From Roseimaritima ulvae (GTDB lineage: Bacteria; Planctomycetota; Planctomycetia; Pirellulales; Pirellulaceae), in NCBI RefSeq assembly GCF_008065135.1, contig NZ_CP042914.1, positions 5,313,404 through 5,377,403 on the forward strand: DNA of 64,000 nt, read 5' to 3'. The notes under the pieces were generated by a model, which had not been told where the DNA came from, did no database searches, and saw only the letters and a list, made by a program, of their open reading frames with translations. A program made the translations under genes and the position numbers. Each line of letters opens with the position of its first letter. The stretch's first letter is position 1. Positions 18,588 to 26,389 of this stretch are shown one piece after another.

Positions 18588-19691
18588 TTAGGGTTCTACT
18601 CGCTCCGAATCCGCGGGCGTGAGCAGTCCGATCCGCCATTGAAAAGCGCCGTAACCCTTGCCGGACTTGTGCTTTTCCAGCATTCCCTGAAACACGAACT
18701 GAAGGTTTTCGGGATCGACCGTCAAGGTCTGGTCATTACCGTCCCGGATAAGTTCCCCGTGGCTCACATTGTCAGTCCAGCGTCGGACGCCGGTGGCGGG
18801 GCGTATATTGCGTGCACTGGCAAATGGTCGCTCGAAGGTGTCGGCCAACGGCGTCCATGGGCCGTCAAGCCTGTCGGCGACATAAGCCTTGAAGTATCGC
18901 TGGCCGTTTTGCTCGATGACCGTCAGATACTCGTTGCGGCCTTTCAGTTTGTAAGTGTGACTCGCTTCGAAGATGCTGTCCTGCAGCGCCAATTCGCAGT
19001 GATCGAAACCGTTTGGAAAGTCTTCGAGTCGCGTCCAGAGCCGCCACATGCGACCGTCTAGACTGGTGAGGAAGAGATAAGCCCGCTTGTCATCACAGAT
19101 GATCCAGTAATCCAGTCCACCGACTGTTCGCGGGTCATCGGGTCCGCCATCGAGCATCGGTTGAGCTTTGGTCCACGACTGTGGGTCGGCGATGTTGGTT
19201 GAAGTGGAATACGCGACCCACATCTTTTTCGAGCCTGGCATCCCCGCCTGGTAGATCAGATACCATCGCTTGTGTGGAGTGAAATAGAACACCTGCGGAG
19301 CGCAAAAGTACTTGCTGTCGCTCACTTGCAAGAGCGTTCGTTTCGACTCCTGCGCGTCATCCCATTTTTCGAACGAGCAGTATTCGATCGCCGAACGGCC
19401 GGGGAGCTTGACCGTCATAAATACATGCCAGCGACCTTCGTAAAAGACGATTGTGGGATCTTTCTGAGCCCGGCTCGGTTCAATCGTTCGCTTCTCCGGA
19501 GCGATCAACGGCGAACTGTACTCCCACATCGCGGGGAGCCGCAATGCGACTGGTTGCCGGGAAACCTCCTGCCCGTAACAACTGACTGTCGTGGCAGTCA
19601 ACATCACGAGCCCCCACCCCCAGGCTCGCAGAGTCGCGAAGGTAAACCGGCAATCCTGGGACCATTGAGTGTGTTGCGTGGACAAGATCAT
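18588..19691 (-). CDS. Secreted GH62-like alpha-L-arabinofuranosidase
   Basis: 367 residues with an N-terminal hydrophobic segment ending VSCYGQ. GH62 hallmarks appear in order: KDPTIVFYEGRWHVFMT (general base Asp in KDP), APQVFYFTPHKRWYLIYQ, DGPDDPRTVGGLDYWIICDD, and SIFEASHTYKLKG with the likely acid Glu. The C-terminal strands (FVFQGML, AFQWRIGLLTPA) complete the five-bladed propeller. GH62 enzymes remove arabinose side chains from arabinoxylan or arabinan outside the cytoplasm. It is transcribed toward the DUF5722 gene and may be co-expressed with it. Confidence 0.85.
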   Translation of the reverse strand: MILSTQHTQWSQDCRFTFATLRAWGWGLVMLTATTVSCYGQEVSRQPVALRLPAMWEYSSPLIAPEKRTIEPSRAQKDPTIVFYEGRWHVFMTVKLPGRSAIEYCSFEKWDDAQESKRTLLQVSDSKYFCAPQVFYFTPHKRWYLIYQAGMPGSKKMWVAYSTSTNIADPQSWTKAQPMLDGGPDDPRTVGGLDYWIICDDKRAYLFLTSLDGRMWRLWTRLEDFPNGFDHCELALQDSIFEASHTYKLKGRNEYLTVIEQNGQRYFKAYVADRLDGPWTPLADTFERPFASARNIRPATGVRRWTDNVSHGELIRDGNDQTLTVDPENLQFVFQGMLEKHKSGKGYGAFQWRIGLLTPADSERVEP

Positions 19692-19829
19692 TACTTTGCA
19701 CGAGAAACTGGAGACATGAAAATGGGGATCTGAACCATTCTAAGGCCTTTCTACGCCGCGGTTCACCTCGCGTGATGGATATCTCCGTTACCATCAACTG
19801 ACTCGACTGGCCACGGTACGCTCGTCATC

Positions 19830-20558
19830 ATGGCGGGAACGATGCAACAGTTCTGGAAAGATGAGATGCCGATCGAAATCCTCGCTTACGAAGACACGCC
19901 ACTGGGAATTCTCTGTTTGCGGCGGAGAGAGTTGCTTTCGCGTCCCGGCACCTCTGTCACGGAAGTCACGCTGGATCACGAATTCCTGATGAGCAGCTAT
20001 CTGACGGAATCAGAGCGTATGCTTTCGAGTCAGGGACTCGCTCGCGTGGAGGCAGCGGCGGGCCGGCCGCTCGACGTGTTGGTCGGCGGGTTGGGCCTGG
20101 GCTACACCGCCAACGAAGCGCTTCAATCGCCGCGTGTTTCCAGCGTGGAAGTTGTTGAATTTCTGCCGCAGGTGATCGGTTGGTTTCACGACCATCTGAT
20201 ACCGCTGGCAACGCAGCTTCACTCAGACAAGCGATTGAGCATTGTTCAAGGCGACATTTATCATCGAATCACCTCCCCGCCCACCAAGACCTTCGACCTG
20301 ATCGTGATCGACGTCGACCACTCGCCGCAGGATGTGCTGGGCAATCAGAGCCACGGTTTTTACACCGAGCAGGGATTGACAAAAGCCAAAGCCCACCTCG
20401 TTCCTGGCGGCGTACTCGGTGTTTGGTCCTACGCAGAAGACACGCCGCTATTGGCTAAGATGCAAGCCGTGTTCTCGGATGTAGAGGTCGAACAGGTCAC
20501 CGTTTGGAACGACTTGATTGACGAACAACAGACGGACTGGTTGTTCTTTGGCCGTTAA
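19830..20558 (+). CDS. Spermidine-synthase-like methyltransferase-fold protein
   Basis: 242 residues. The Rossmann core is clear: DVLVGGLGLGYTANEAL (motif I), SSVEVVEFLPQVIGWFHDHL (acidic end of strand 2), VQGDIYHRI and FDLIVIDVDHSP (strand 4). HGFYTEQGLTKAKAHLVPGG plus VLGVWSY corresponds to the spermidine synthase C-terminal part. It lacks clear polyamine-binding residues, so the substrate is unknown. It stands alone. Confidence 0.75.
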   Translation: MAGTMQQFWKDEMPIEILAYEDTPLGILCLRRRELLSRPGTSVTEVTLDHEFLMSSYLTESERMLSSQGLARVEAAAGRPLDVLVGGLGLGYTANEALQSPRVSSVEVVEFLPQVIGWFHDHLIPLATQLHSDKRLSIVQGDIYHRITSPPTKTFDLIVIDVDHSPQDVLGNQSHGFYTEQGLTKAKAHLVPGGVLGVWSYAEDTPLLAKMQAVFSDVEVEQVTVWNDLIDEQQTDWLFFGR

Positions 20559-20889
20559 CGGGTTTGGGAAACGCGGAGCGTTCTCCTGTGCAACGAACCT
20601 GCCAGTGAGCCGCAATTTTCCGCAGGCTGCCCACTCAGCCCCGCAACGGGGAAGTTGGCGATTGAGCGAAGTAAACTCGGCAGCCACAGCGCCCGGAACC
20701 GTCAACAGAGGTTGTCACACCTGGCAACGCCAAGCGACGCTTCTTCCGTTCCCACACATTTTCACGAGGCAACTCCTTGGGTTTCCCATCATGGCCCAAG
20801 CTTTGCATTCTTGATAGGCCCGTCCGGCACCGAACGGATGCAACGCATTACGCCGCCGTCACCTTCTTCCCACCGGGGAGGTCCACGTC

Positions 20890-21177
20890 ATGATTCCACT
20901 TCTCATCCCCCAGCCAGTCAACCAGAGAACGGAATCCACGCGGCCATTATCACAGCCAAGCTTCCGCGTTCAGGGACTCCGCCTCTTACAACCTCGGCAT
21001 GATTCGCGGCGTGATGAGAAACGGTATCTATCCAGGCTGGTTGCGTGGGTCTTTGCGCTGCTGGTCGTGCCGGCGATCCTAACCATGCTTTACATTGCGC
21101 TGAACCCAGACGCATTTACGATCGACATCACCCCCACGATCGATTTCACCACATGGCAACCCGGTCAACGCCCCTAA
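20890..21177 (+). CDS. Possible small membrane protein
   Basis: 95 residues from an ATG preceded by GGGGAGG with a nine-base spacer. A polar, basic N-terminal half is followed by one strong membrane segment (LVAWVFALLVVPAILTMLYI, about 52-71) and a short tail with DITPTIDFTTW. Homology was not recognised. The ribosome site and the membrane helix are the support. Confidence 0.4.
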   Translation: MIPLLIPQPVNQRTESTRPLSQPSFRVQGLRLLQPRHDSRRDEKRYLSRLVAWVFALLVVPAILTMLYIALNPDAFTIDITPTIDFTTWQPGQRP

Positions 21178-21222
21178 GCCAAAAAGGCACGACGCCTAAC
21201 GGAGACACCGAACCAGTAAGCC

Positions 21223-21337
21223 AAAAGGGGAAAGGGGTTTTATTTGTCTCGACCTGACCTGATGCCCATCTTCCTGTCACCTGCCAAAAACCCTCGTCCC
21301 CTTATTCGATTAGAAAAAACCCCCTTCCCCTTTTTTA
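21223..21337. repeat. Pair of inverted AAAACCCCCTTCCCC repeats
   Basis: AAAAGGGGAAAGGGGTTTTA at 21223-21242 faces AAAAAACCCCCTTCCCCTTT at 21315-21334. The same word occurs at 45129, 46089 and 47154-47208. Confidence 0.6.
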
Positions 21338-22924
21338 GATGCCGCAGCCTACTGTCCGATCGAGTTGCGCTAATGTGCCGGCTAGAGTGGCGTCGATGCG
21401 GGCTAGTTGGGTCTCGAACATTAATAGTTCGCGGTAGGTCTCGACCAGGGTGAAGAAGTCGGTGCGTTTGCCTCGATAGTCGGCGATGGACAGTTTCAAC
21501 GTCGATTCGGTACGGGGGATGATGCGATTCTGGTAGATATCACGCTGTTGGTTCAGGGCCTCGGCTTGCACCACTAAGCGACGGATTTTTCCGTACAGCT
21601 CATCCCGTTCGGCTTCCAGGCGACGAGTTGTGCTGCTGCGGCGATGCGCCGCCTCGCGGACCCCGGCGTTGATCTTGTCTCGCCAAATCGGCAGCGTCGT
21701 TCCGATGCTAAAGCTGAGCTGATCGTTCCCGTTGGCCACCGGACTCAAGACGTTATTGTTGTCGCTGACCAAGCCCCAGGCTAAACCCACGTTGATGTCG
21801 GGATACTGTTGCAAACAGGCCAAACGTTCTTTGCCACGGTCACGTTGGATTTCCCAACCGAGGCCCTGCAGTTGTGGATTGCACTGTTCAGCCAAGGCGA
21901 CCAATTCTTCGAGCTGTCTGGGCGTATCACGGATGTCCAGTTCGGAGGACGTTGCCGGGAACGTGCCCAGCGGTTGTTGTAGTAAGGTGGCAAGATCGGC
22001 TTGAGCAAGTTGTTGCTGTTTCGTCAGCGTGACGAGTTCGTCGTCCAGACGATCGGTTTCAAGCCGGGCTCGCAATACATCTTGTTGCGAGCCACCGCTG
22101 CGGTAGCGTGCTTCGGCAACTTGTTCCAAGTCGGCGACTAAGTCTTTGGTTTCGGTGACGATGGAGATCGCTCGGGTGGCAAACCATACTTCGTAGTAGG
22201 CGAGCCGAACGGCTTCGGTAATTTCACGAGCAATCGCGTCCACTTCCGCTTGGGCGATTTGGACTTCTCGGCTTGCGATGACCGCTTGGGTTTTCAGCTT
22301 TTCGGGGTACGGGACCTTTTGATTGACCGACATCTGATTGGCGACGCGGCCTGCCGCGGTCTGGATGGCATTGTCGTGCAATGGCCAAAAAGTATTGTTA
22401 AACGTGGGGTCCGGCAGCGCTCTGGCTTGCGGGATCACGTTGGTTGCGGCGGCAACGCGTTGACGGGCCGCCAAGATTTTTGGGTGACGTGCCAGCGCAA
22501 TATCGACGAAATACTCCACACTCTGGCCGGTAGGCGTTTGCGAGTCTGGATTCGGGCTGGACGCGGAGTCCTGGTCCGCCGCCGTGGGGGCGCTGTGTAA
22601 ATGAGCGAGATCCGTTGGCGATGCCACGATGATGCCGTCGTTGAATCCGACCGGTTGAACGGGTGCCGCCAACGGTTCGGCGGCCTCGTGGGGCTGCGGC
22701 ACGTCGTTGGCAGCAACCGATGGTGCATCGGCGGGAGAAACGGAAGCCACGTCCAGCGGGGGCGCAGCCACGGTTTTCGTCGTCGAAGCAACTGTCGCCC
22801 CCCCGCCCGGGGTGGCGCAGCCGGTGGCCGATGCAGCGATCGTGGCAGCCAGCACCAGCCGTTGGGCGGGTTTATTTGCAAGTGTCCAAGATCGCCGATG
22901 CATGGCCTTTTTGTCCTGTTCCAT
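21335..22924 (-). CDS. TolC-family outer-membrane efflux lipoprotein (CusC-like)
   Basis: 529 residues. The signal segment ends in ATIAASATGCATPGG, where ATGC gives a possible lipobox. A low-complexity Ala/Pro/Val-rich linker runs to about residue 140. The rest carries the two repeats of the outer-membrane efflux protein fold: YFVDIALARHPKILAARQRV, then ALPDPTFNNTFWPL, and later ELVALAEQCNPQLQGLGWEI with PDINVGLAWG and LSFSIGTTLPIWRDKINAGV. It would be the outer-membrane channel for the CusBA-like pump encoded divergently. A CsoR-like operator lies in the shared promoter region (23002-23018). Confidence 0.9.
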   Translation of the reverse strand: MEQDKKAMHRRSWTLANKPAQRLVLAATIAASATGCATPGGGATVASTTKTVAAPPLDVASVSPADAPSVAANDVPQPHEAAEPLAAPVQPVGFNDGIIVASPTDLAHLHSAPTAADQDSASSPNPDSQTPTGQSVEYFVDIALARHPKILAARQRVAAATNVIPQARALPDPTFNNTFWPLHDNAIQTAAGRVANQMSVNQKVPYPEKLKTQAVIASREVQIAQAEVDAIAREITEAVRLAYYEVWFATRAISIVTETKDLVADLEQVAEARYRSGGSQQDVLRARLETDRLDDELVTLTKQQQLAQADLATLLQQPLGTFPATSSELDIRDTPRQLEELVALAEQCNPQLQGLGWEIQRDRGKERLACLQQYPDINVGLAWGLVSDNNNVLSPVANGNDQLSFSIGTTLPIWRDKINAGVREAAHRRSSTTRRLEAERDELYGKIRRLVVQAEALNQQRDIYQNRIIPRTESTLKLSIADYRGKRTDFFTLVETYRELLMFETQLARIDATLAGTLAQLDRTVGCGI

Positions 22925-23001
22925 TACAATAGAGCTGCTACAGCTTGCCTAATCGAATAATTCCTATTGAACAATTCGCGCAGATATCCGATATAGTTAC
23001 G

Positions 23002-23018
23002 ATACCTGCCCTGGGTAT
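23002..23018. promoter_or_regulatory. CsoR-like operator, divergent cus promoter
   Basis: ATACC-TGCCCTG-GGTAT, flanked by G and C to give GATACC/GGTATC. It lies 18 bp before the ATG at 23037 and 78 bp before the leftward TolC gene. The same ATACC-N7-GGTAT spacing recurs at 34804 and 37403, both upstream of copper genes. Known CsoR operators are G/C-tract inverted repeats of this kind. Confidence 0.65.
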
Positions 23019-23036
23019 CTGTTTCGGAAGCTCACA

Positions 23037-23567
23037 ATGAACAACTCCCCCCTAATTCGCACCGCCGTCAAGCTTTGCCTGATCGCTGCAATAGTGATTC
23101 AGCCGATGGCTGTATTGGCTGCGCGGGGAACATGTGTTCAAAGCCGTTCGGACAAAACCTGCTGTCAGGCGAATACGGTTGGCACGGGCTGTCAAAGCTG
23201 CGAGACGAAAGCGGCGACCACACAGTGCGGTTGCTGCCAGGCGGCTCAGGTCGAAACCCAGAGTTGCTGCACCAAGCAAGCGGTGCCGGATCCGGACAGC
23301 GCCGACGATACCACCGCGGACAATAACGCGGCGGACAACACGGTGCAGGGCACGTGCATGTGCGGGATGCGTGCGGTTCCTATCGCTCCGGCGCGGTCGC
23401 ATACTCCCGTATCCCAGCCGCGTGACTTGGTCGTGATCGCTTACTTGGATCACGATGTAGCCCTTGCCGGGCAAGCGATCCGTGGGGATTGGGCCTCTTC
23501 GCGTCTGCCCATCGGCAATCTCTCGACGCACTATTCTCAGCAGTTTCTCTGCGTCTGGCGCATCTAG
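23037..23567 (+). CDS. Cys-rich secreted protein, probable metal binder
   Basis: 176 residues. It has an N-terminal signal peptide (LCLIAAIVIQPMAVLA) and then about 90 residues with many cysteines in pairs or CxxC groups: DKTCCQA, GCQSCE, QCGCCQ, QSCCTK, GTCMCGM. The second half is Cys-poor and lacks a known domain. The Cys layout suggests binding of Cu or similar soft metals in the periplasm. Position supports this: it is the first gene of the rightward cusB-cusA operon and its start is 18 bp from the CsoR-like operator. No named family recognised. Confidence 0.7.
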   Translation: MNNSPLIRTAVKLCLIAAIVIQPMAVLAARGTCVQSRSDKTCCQANTVGTGCQSCETKAATTQCGCCQAAQVETQSCCTKQAVPDPDSADDTTADNNAADNTVQGTCMCGMRAVPIAPARSHTPVSQPRDLVVIAYLDHDVALAGQAIRGDWASSRLPIGNLSTHYSQQFLCVWRI

Positions 23568-23726
23568 CGTCCATTCACCAAAAGAGCTGCGCGCTTGCAG
23601 TTCTTTGATCTCAAAGTGGCTTTTGAGCGGTTGATGCTGCGCGCTGATTCCGTGAAAGCCTGCTCTGATGCGATTGTCCGTGGATCGTTCCACGACTTGA
23701 TGCCGGTGAATATCACGAGAACAGAC

Positions 23727-25859
23727 ATGAATCAGGACGAACCCGTTAAGCCCGATGAAGCTCAGTCTGAAGAAGTTCAGTCCGAAGAAACGCAGCCCGT
23801 TGAAGCGAAGTCCGAGCAGCAGGCAGACGTCGTCGAACCCGTGGCGTCGCCTGTGCGCGAAGATCGCGGTTGGAAGGACTGGCTGATCCGTACGACAGTA
23901 CAAGCCGTAGCCGTCGTTGTGGCTGCCGGGCTTGTGTTTGTGTTGCTTGGCGTCGCCCAGCGAACTCAGTGGTTGACGGCGGACGGTTTCTCGGACGGAT
24001 CAAGCGAAGCCAGCCCTGACTCCGACGGTGACGAAGACAAGCGTTACATTTGCCCGATGATGTGTACGCCGCCTTCGACGGAGCCAGGACGGTGTCCGGT
24101 TTGTGGGATGGAACTGGTGGAAGCAACGGGCGGCGGAGGAAACGACGGTATCTCGGTGACCATCGAACCATCAGCGCGTCGACTCGTCGGCATCCAGACC
24201 GCGATGTCGAAGATGGGAGAAGTCAATCGGACCATCCGCACGATTGGCTCGATCGACTTTGACGAAAGCCAGCTGTCCACGATCAGCGCCTACGTCGATG
24301 GTCGTTTGGACAAGATGTACGCCAACTACGCGGGCGTCAAAGTCAGTGAAGGTGACGACCTGGCCTTGATCTATAGCCCGCAGCTGTACACCGCGCAAAC
24401 CGAGTTCATCACCAGTATGAACAGCGGCAGCAAGATCGGACGGTTTGAAATCGACGGTGGTGATCTGAACAAGATGGCTCGCGAGAATTTGACCGAGCTG
24501 GGCATGACCGAGGAGCAGATCGAACAACTGGCAAAGTCCGGCAAGCCGATGTCTCGCATTCGCATCAAGTCCCCGCAGGGCGGAACGGTAATCGAAAAGT
24601 CCGCGGTCGAAGGCGACTACGTCAAGACCGGCCAAAAGCTTTATCGCGTCGCCGATTTGAGCAGCGTGTGGTTGATGCTGGATTTGTTCCCCGACGATGC
24701 AGCGGCGGTCCGCTTCGGCCAACAGGTCGAAGCCGAAATTCAGTCGCTGCCGGGTGAAGTGTTTACGGGCCGTGTGGCCTTTATCGACCCTGTTGTGAAC
24801 GCAACGACTCGGACGGTTCGTGTTCGAGTTGAGGTCATGAACTTTGATGGAAAACTGCGTCCGGGCGACTATGCCACCGCCCGGATCACGGTGCCTGCGA
24901 TCCCCATGGACAAGGTCTACGACCCGGCATTGGCGAACAAATATATCAGCCCGATGCACCCTCAAGTCATCCGCGATGACCCCGGCGACTGCCCGCTGTG
25001 CGGCATGGATTTGGTGCCCACATCGGAACTCGGATTCGCGACCGAACCGTTGCCGATGCAACAAGTGGTTACGGTTCCGCGGGATGCGGTGTTGTTGGCG
25101 GGCGAGAACAGTGTGATCTACGTCGAAACGGAACCGGGACGATTCGAGATTCGTCGCGTGACGGTCGGCCCTATGAATCGCGAAGAAGCCGTTATTGTCG
25201 CCGGGCTATCGGCTGGCGAAAGCGTTGCGACGAGCGGGAACTTTTTGATCGACTCGCAAATGCAGCTCGCCGGCAACCCTTCGTTGCTGGACCCCACGAA
25301 GGCTCCACGCTATTCACCGGGACCGCTCGAACTTCCCGATTCGACTCCGATCCTGTTAACCGCTGACGCCGGCGGCACGCTTGACCGGACCTATGATGCT
25401 TACTTCGAAATTCAGGCGGCCATGGCGGCTGACCAAACGCCGCCCCCGGTGGCATTAAACGCATTGATTGCCGGACTGCGCGAACTGGAGCTATCGGCGA
25501 GCGTTCCCGATGAGGCACAGCGCAGCTTCGCCACCGCCCGCCGCGCCGCATCGCGCATGGATGGCCCCTTGGAAACGGCTCGCCAAGCCTATCGCGGCGT
25601 CAGCCACGCAATGCTTCACGCGGCCACCGCGGCGCGGGGCCCAAAGACGGCCGAAACGCTGACGCATTATTACTGTCCCATGGTTCCCGGCGGCGGTGGC
25701 GATTGGATGCAACCCGGCGGTCCGCTGCAGAACCCGTATTGGGGCAGCGAGATGCTGCAGTGCGGAGAAGTGGTAAGGGAGATGGGGAGACAAGGAGACG
25801 CGGAGAGCGGGAGAGGCGGCGTGATTCAATCTGGAAGGGATGGAGGTGATCTAAAATGA
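23727..25859 (+). CDS. cusB: CusB-like RND adaptor with several heavy-metal-binding modules
   Basis: 710 residues from the ATG at 23727; an upstream TTG extends the frame but the added text is not protein-like. A polar start, one membrane helix (about 54-76), then a first heavy-metal module YICPMMCTPPSTEPGRCPVC GM (about 107-131). The adaptor core follows (IRIKSPQGGTVIEKSAVEGD as the lipoyl half; VNATTRTVRVRVEV as the beta barrel). A second metal module YISPMHP..CPLCGMDLVP lies near 404-430, and a degenerate third (YYCPMVPGGGGDWMQPGG) near 645. The last 27 residues (from VREMGRQGDAESGRGG) come from an inserted repeat, so the native C-terminus is lost. It links the inner-membrane pump to TolC and hands over Cu(I)/Ag(I). 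Confidence 0.9.
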   Translation: MNQDEPVKPDEAQSEEVQSEETQPVEAKSEQQADVVEPVASPVREDRGWKDWLIRTTVQAVAVVVAAGLVFVLLGVAQRTQWLTADGFSDGSSEASPDSDGDEDKRYICPMMCTPPSTEPGRCPVCGMELVEATGGGGNDGISVTIEPSARRLVGIQTAMSKMGEVNRTIRTIGSIDFDESQLSTISAYVDGRLDKMYANYAGVKVSEGDDLALIYSPQLYTAQTEFITSMNSGSKIGRFEIDGGDLNKMARENLTELGMTEEQIEQLAKSGKPMSRIRIKSPQGGTVIEKSAVEGDYVKTGQKLYRVADLSSVWLMLDLFPDDAAAVRFGQQVEAEIQSLPGEVFTGRVAFIDPVVNATTRTVRVRVEVMNFDGKLRPGDYATARITVPAIPMDKVYDPALANKYISPMHPQVIRDDPGDCPLCGMDLVPTSELGFATEPLPMQQVVTVPRDAVLLAGENSVIYVETEPGRFEIRRVTVGPMNREEAVIVAGLSAGESVATSGNFLIDSQMQLAGNPSLLDPTKAPRYSPGPLELPDSTPILLTADAGGTLDRTYDAYFEIQAAMAADQTPPPVALNALIAGLRELELSASVPDEAQRSFATARRAASRMDGPLETARQAYRGVSHAMLHAATAARGPKTAETLTHYYCPMVPGGGGDWMQPGGPLQNPYWGSEMLQCGEVVREMGRQGDAESGRGGVIQSGRDGGDLK
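25788..25814 (+). repeat. Left 27-bp inverted repeat of the four-helix-bundle insertion
   Basis: Begins AGACAAGGAGACGCGGAGAG. Its reverse complement recurs at 26336-26362 with one mismatch in 27. Confidence 0.85.
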
Positions 25860-26389
25860 GTGATCGCATCTATAGCCACCGCGATTTGATCGTGTATCAA
25901 AAGTCGTTTGCAGCCGGGAAAAGGATCTTTGAGTTGTCGAGATCGTTTCCACGTGAGGAAATGTATTCGTTGACCGATCAGGTGCGACGTTCGTCCCGTA
26001 GTGTGAGTGCAAACATCGCTGAGGCATGGCGAAAGCGGCGGTACGAACGGCATTTTTGTAGCACGTTAAATATCGCCGAAGCCGAAGCCGCCGAAACGCA
26101 AGTTTGGCTGGAGTACGCGGCGGCGCATGGCTATCTCGATCAGAAGACGGCAAAGCAAGCTAACGACTTTTACGACGAGATCTTGCGGATGATCGTTTCG
26201 ATGATTGCATCGCCCGAGAAGTGGTGCGTGGGAAGGGAAGACAAGGAGAGGGGGAGACAAGGTGTGAAGGAGCAGGGAACGCCGTATGTGTTCGCTGAAG
26301 CCCCAGAAATCGACCAGTCTGACCTAATCTCTTTGTCTCCCGCTCTCCGTGTCTCCTTGTCTGAAAAGCGGGAGACTTCAGATGCTTAA
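25856..26389 (+). CDS. Four-helix-bundle protein, S23/IVP family
   Basis: 177 residues with a perfect GGAGGTGAT site five bases before the ATG. The sequence HRDLIVYQKSFAAGKRIFEL, FPREEMYSLTDQVRRSSRSV, SANIAEAWRKRRYERHF and AEAAETQVWLEYAAAHGYL is the 23S rRNA intervening-sequence protein (S23, four-helix bundle) pattern; related folds include Avd of diversity-generating retroelements. Family members are usually about 120 residues. The last 50 here (from GREDKERGRQG) are translated repeat sequence. The start overlaps the cusB stop (ATGA) and the stop overlaps the cusA start by 8 bp, so it is now embedded in the metal operon. Its biochemical role is unknown. Confidence 0.85.
   Translation: MSDRIYSHRDLIVYQKSFAAGKRIFELSRSFPREEMYSLTDQVRRSSRSVSANIAEAWRKRRYERHFCSTLNIAEAEAAETQVWLEYAAAHGYLDQKTAKQANDFYDEILRMIVSMIASPEKWCVGREDKERGRQGVKEQGTPYVFAEAPEIDQSDLISLSPALRVSLSEKRETSDA
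26336..26362 (-). repeat. Right 27-bp inverted repeat of the four-helix-bundle insertion
   Basis: Reverse complement of 25788-25814 with one mismatch at 26350. It lies inside the 3' end of the four-helix-bundle frame, 19 bp before the cusA start. Confidence 0.85.

Larger units (their letters stand above)
25788..26362 (+). mobile_element. Inverted-repeat-bounded unit carrying an S23-type gene
   Basis: 575 bp between 27-bp near-perfect inverted repeats, holding one gene with its own strong ribosome site. It separates cusB from cusA and supplies the C-terminal codons and stop of cusB. A degenerate internal copy of the repeat lies at 26239-26264, and a related copy sits inside cusA (27655-27757). 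The layout resembles a small mobile cassette, but no transposase is encoded. Confidence 0.6.

Noticed and set aside
23052-23903. 283-residue minus-strand frame opposite the Cys-rich protein and cusB start
   Set aside because: Shadow frame without a plausible start; the plus strand has a signal peptide and Cys pattern.
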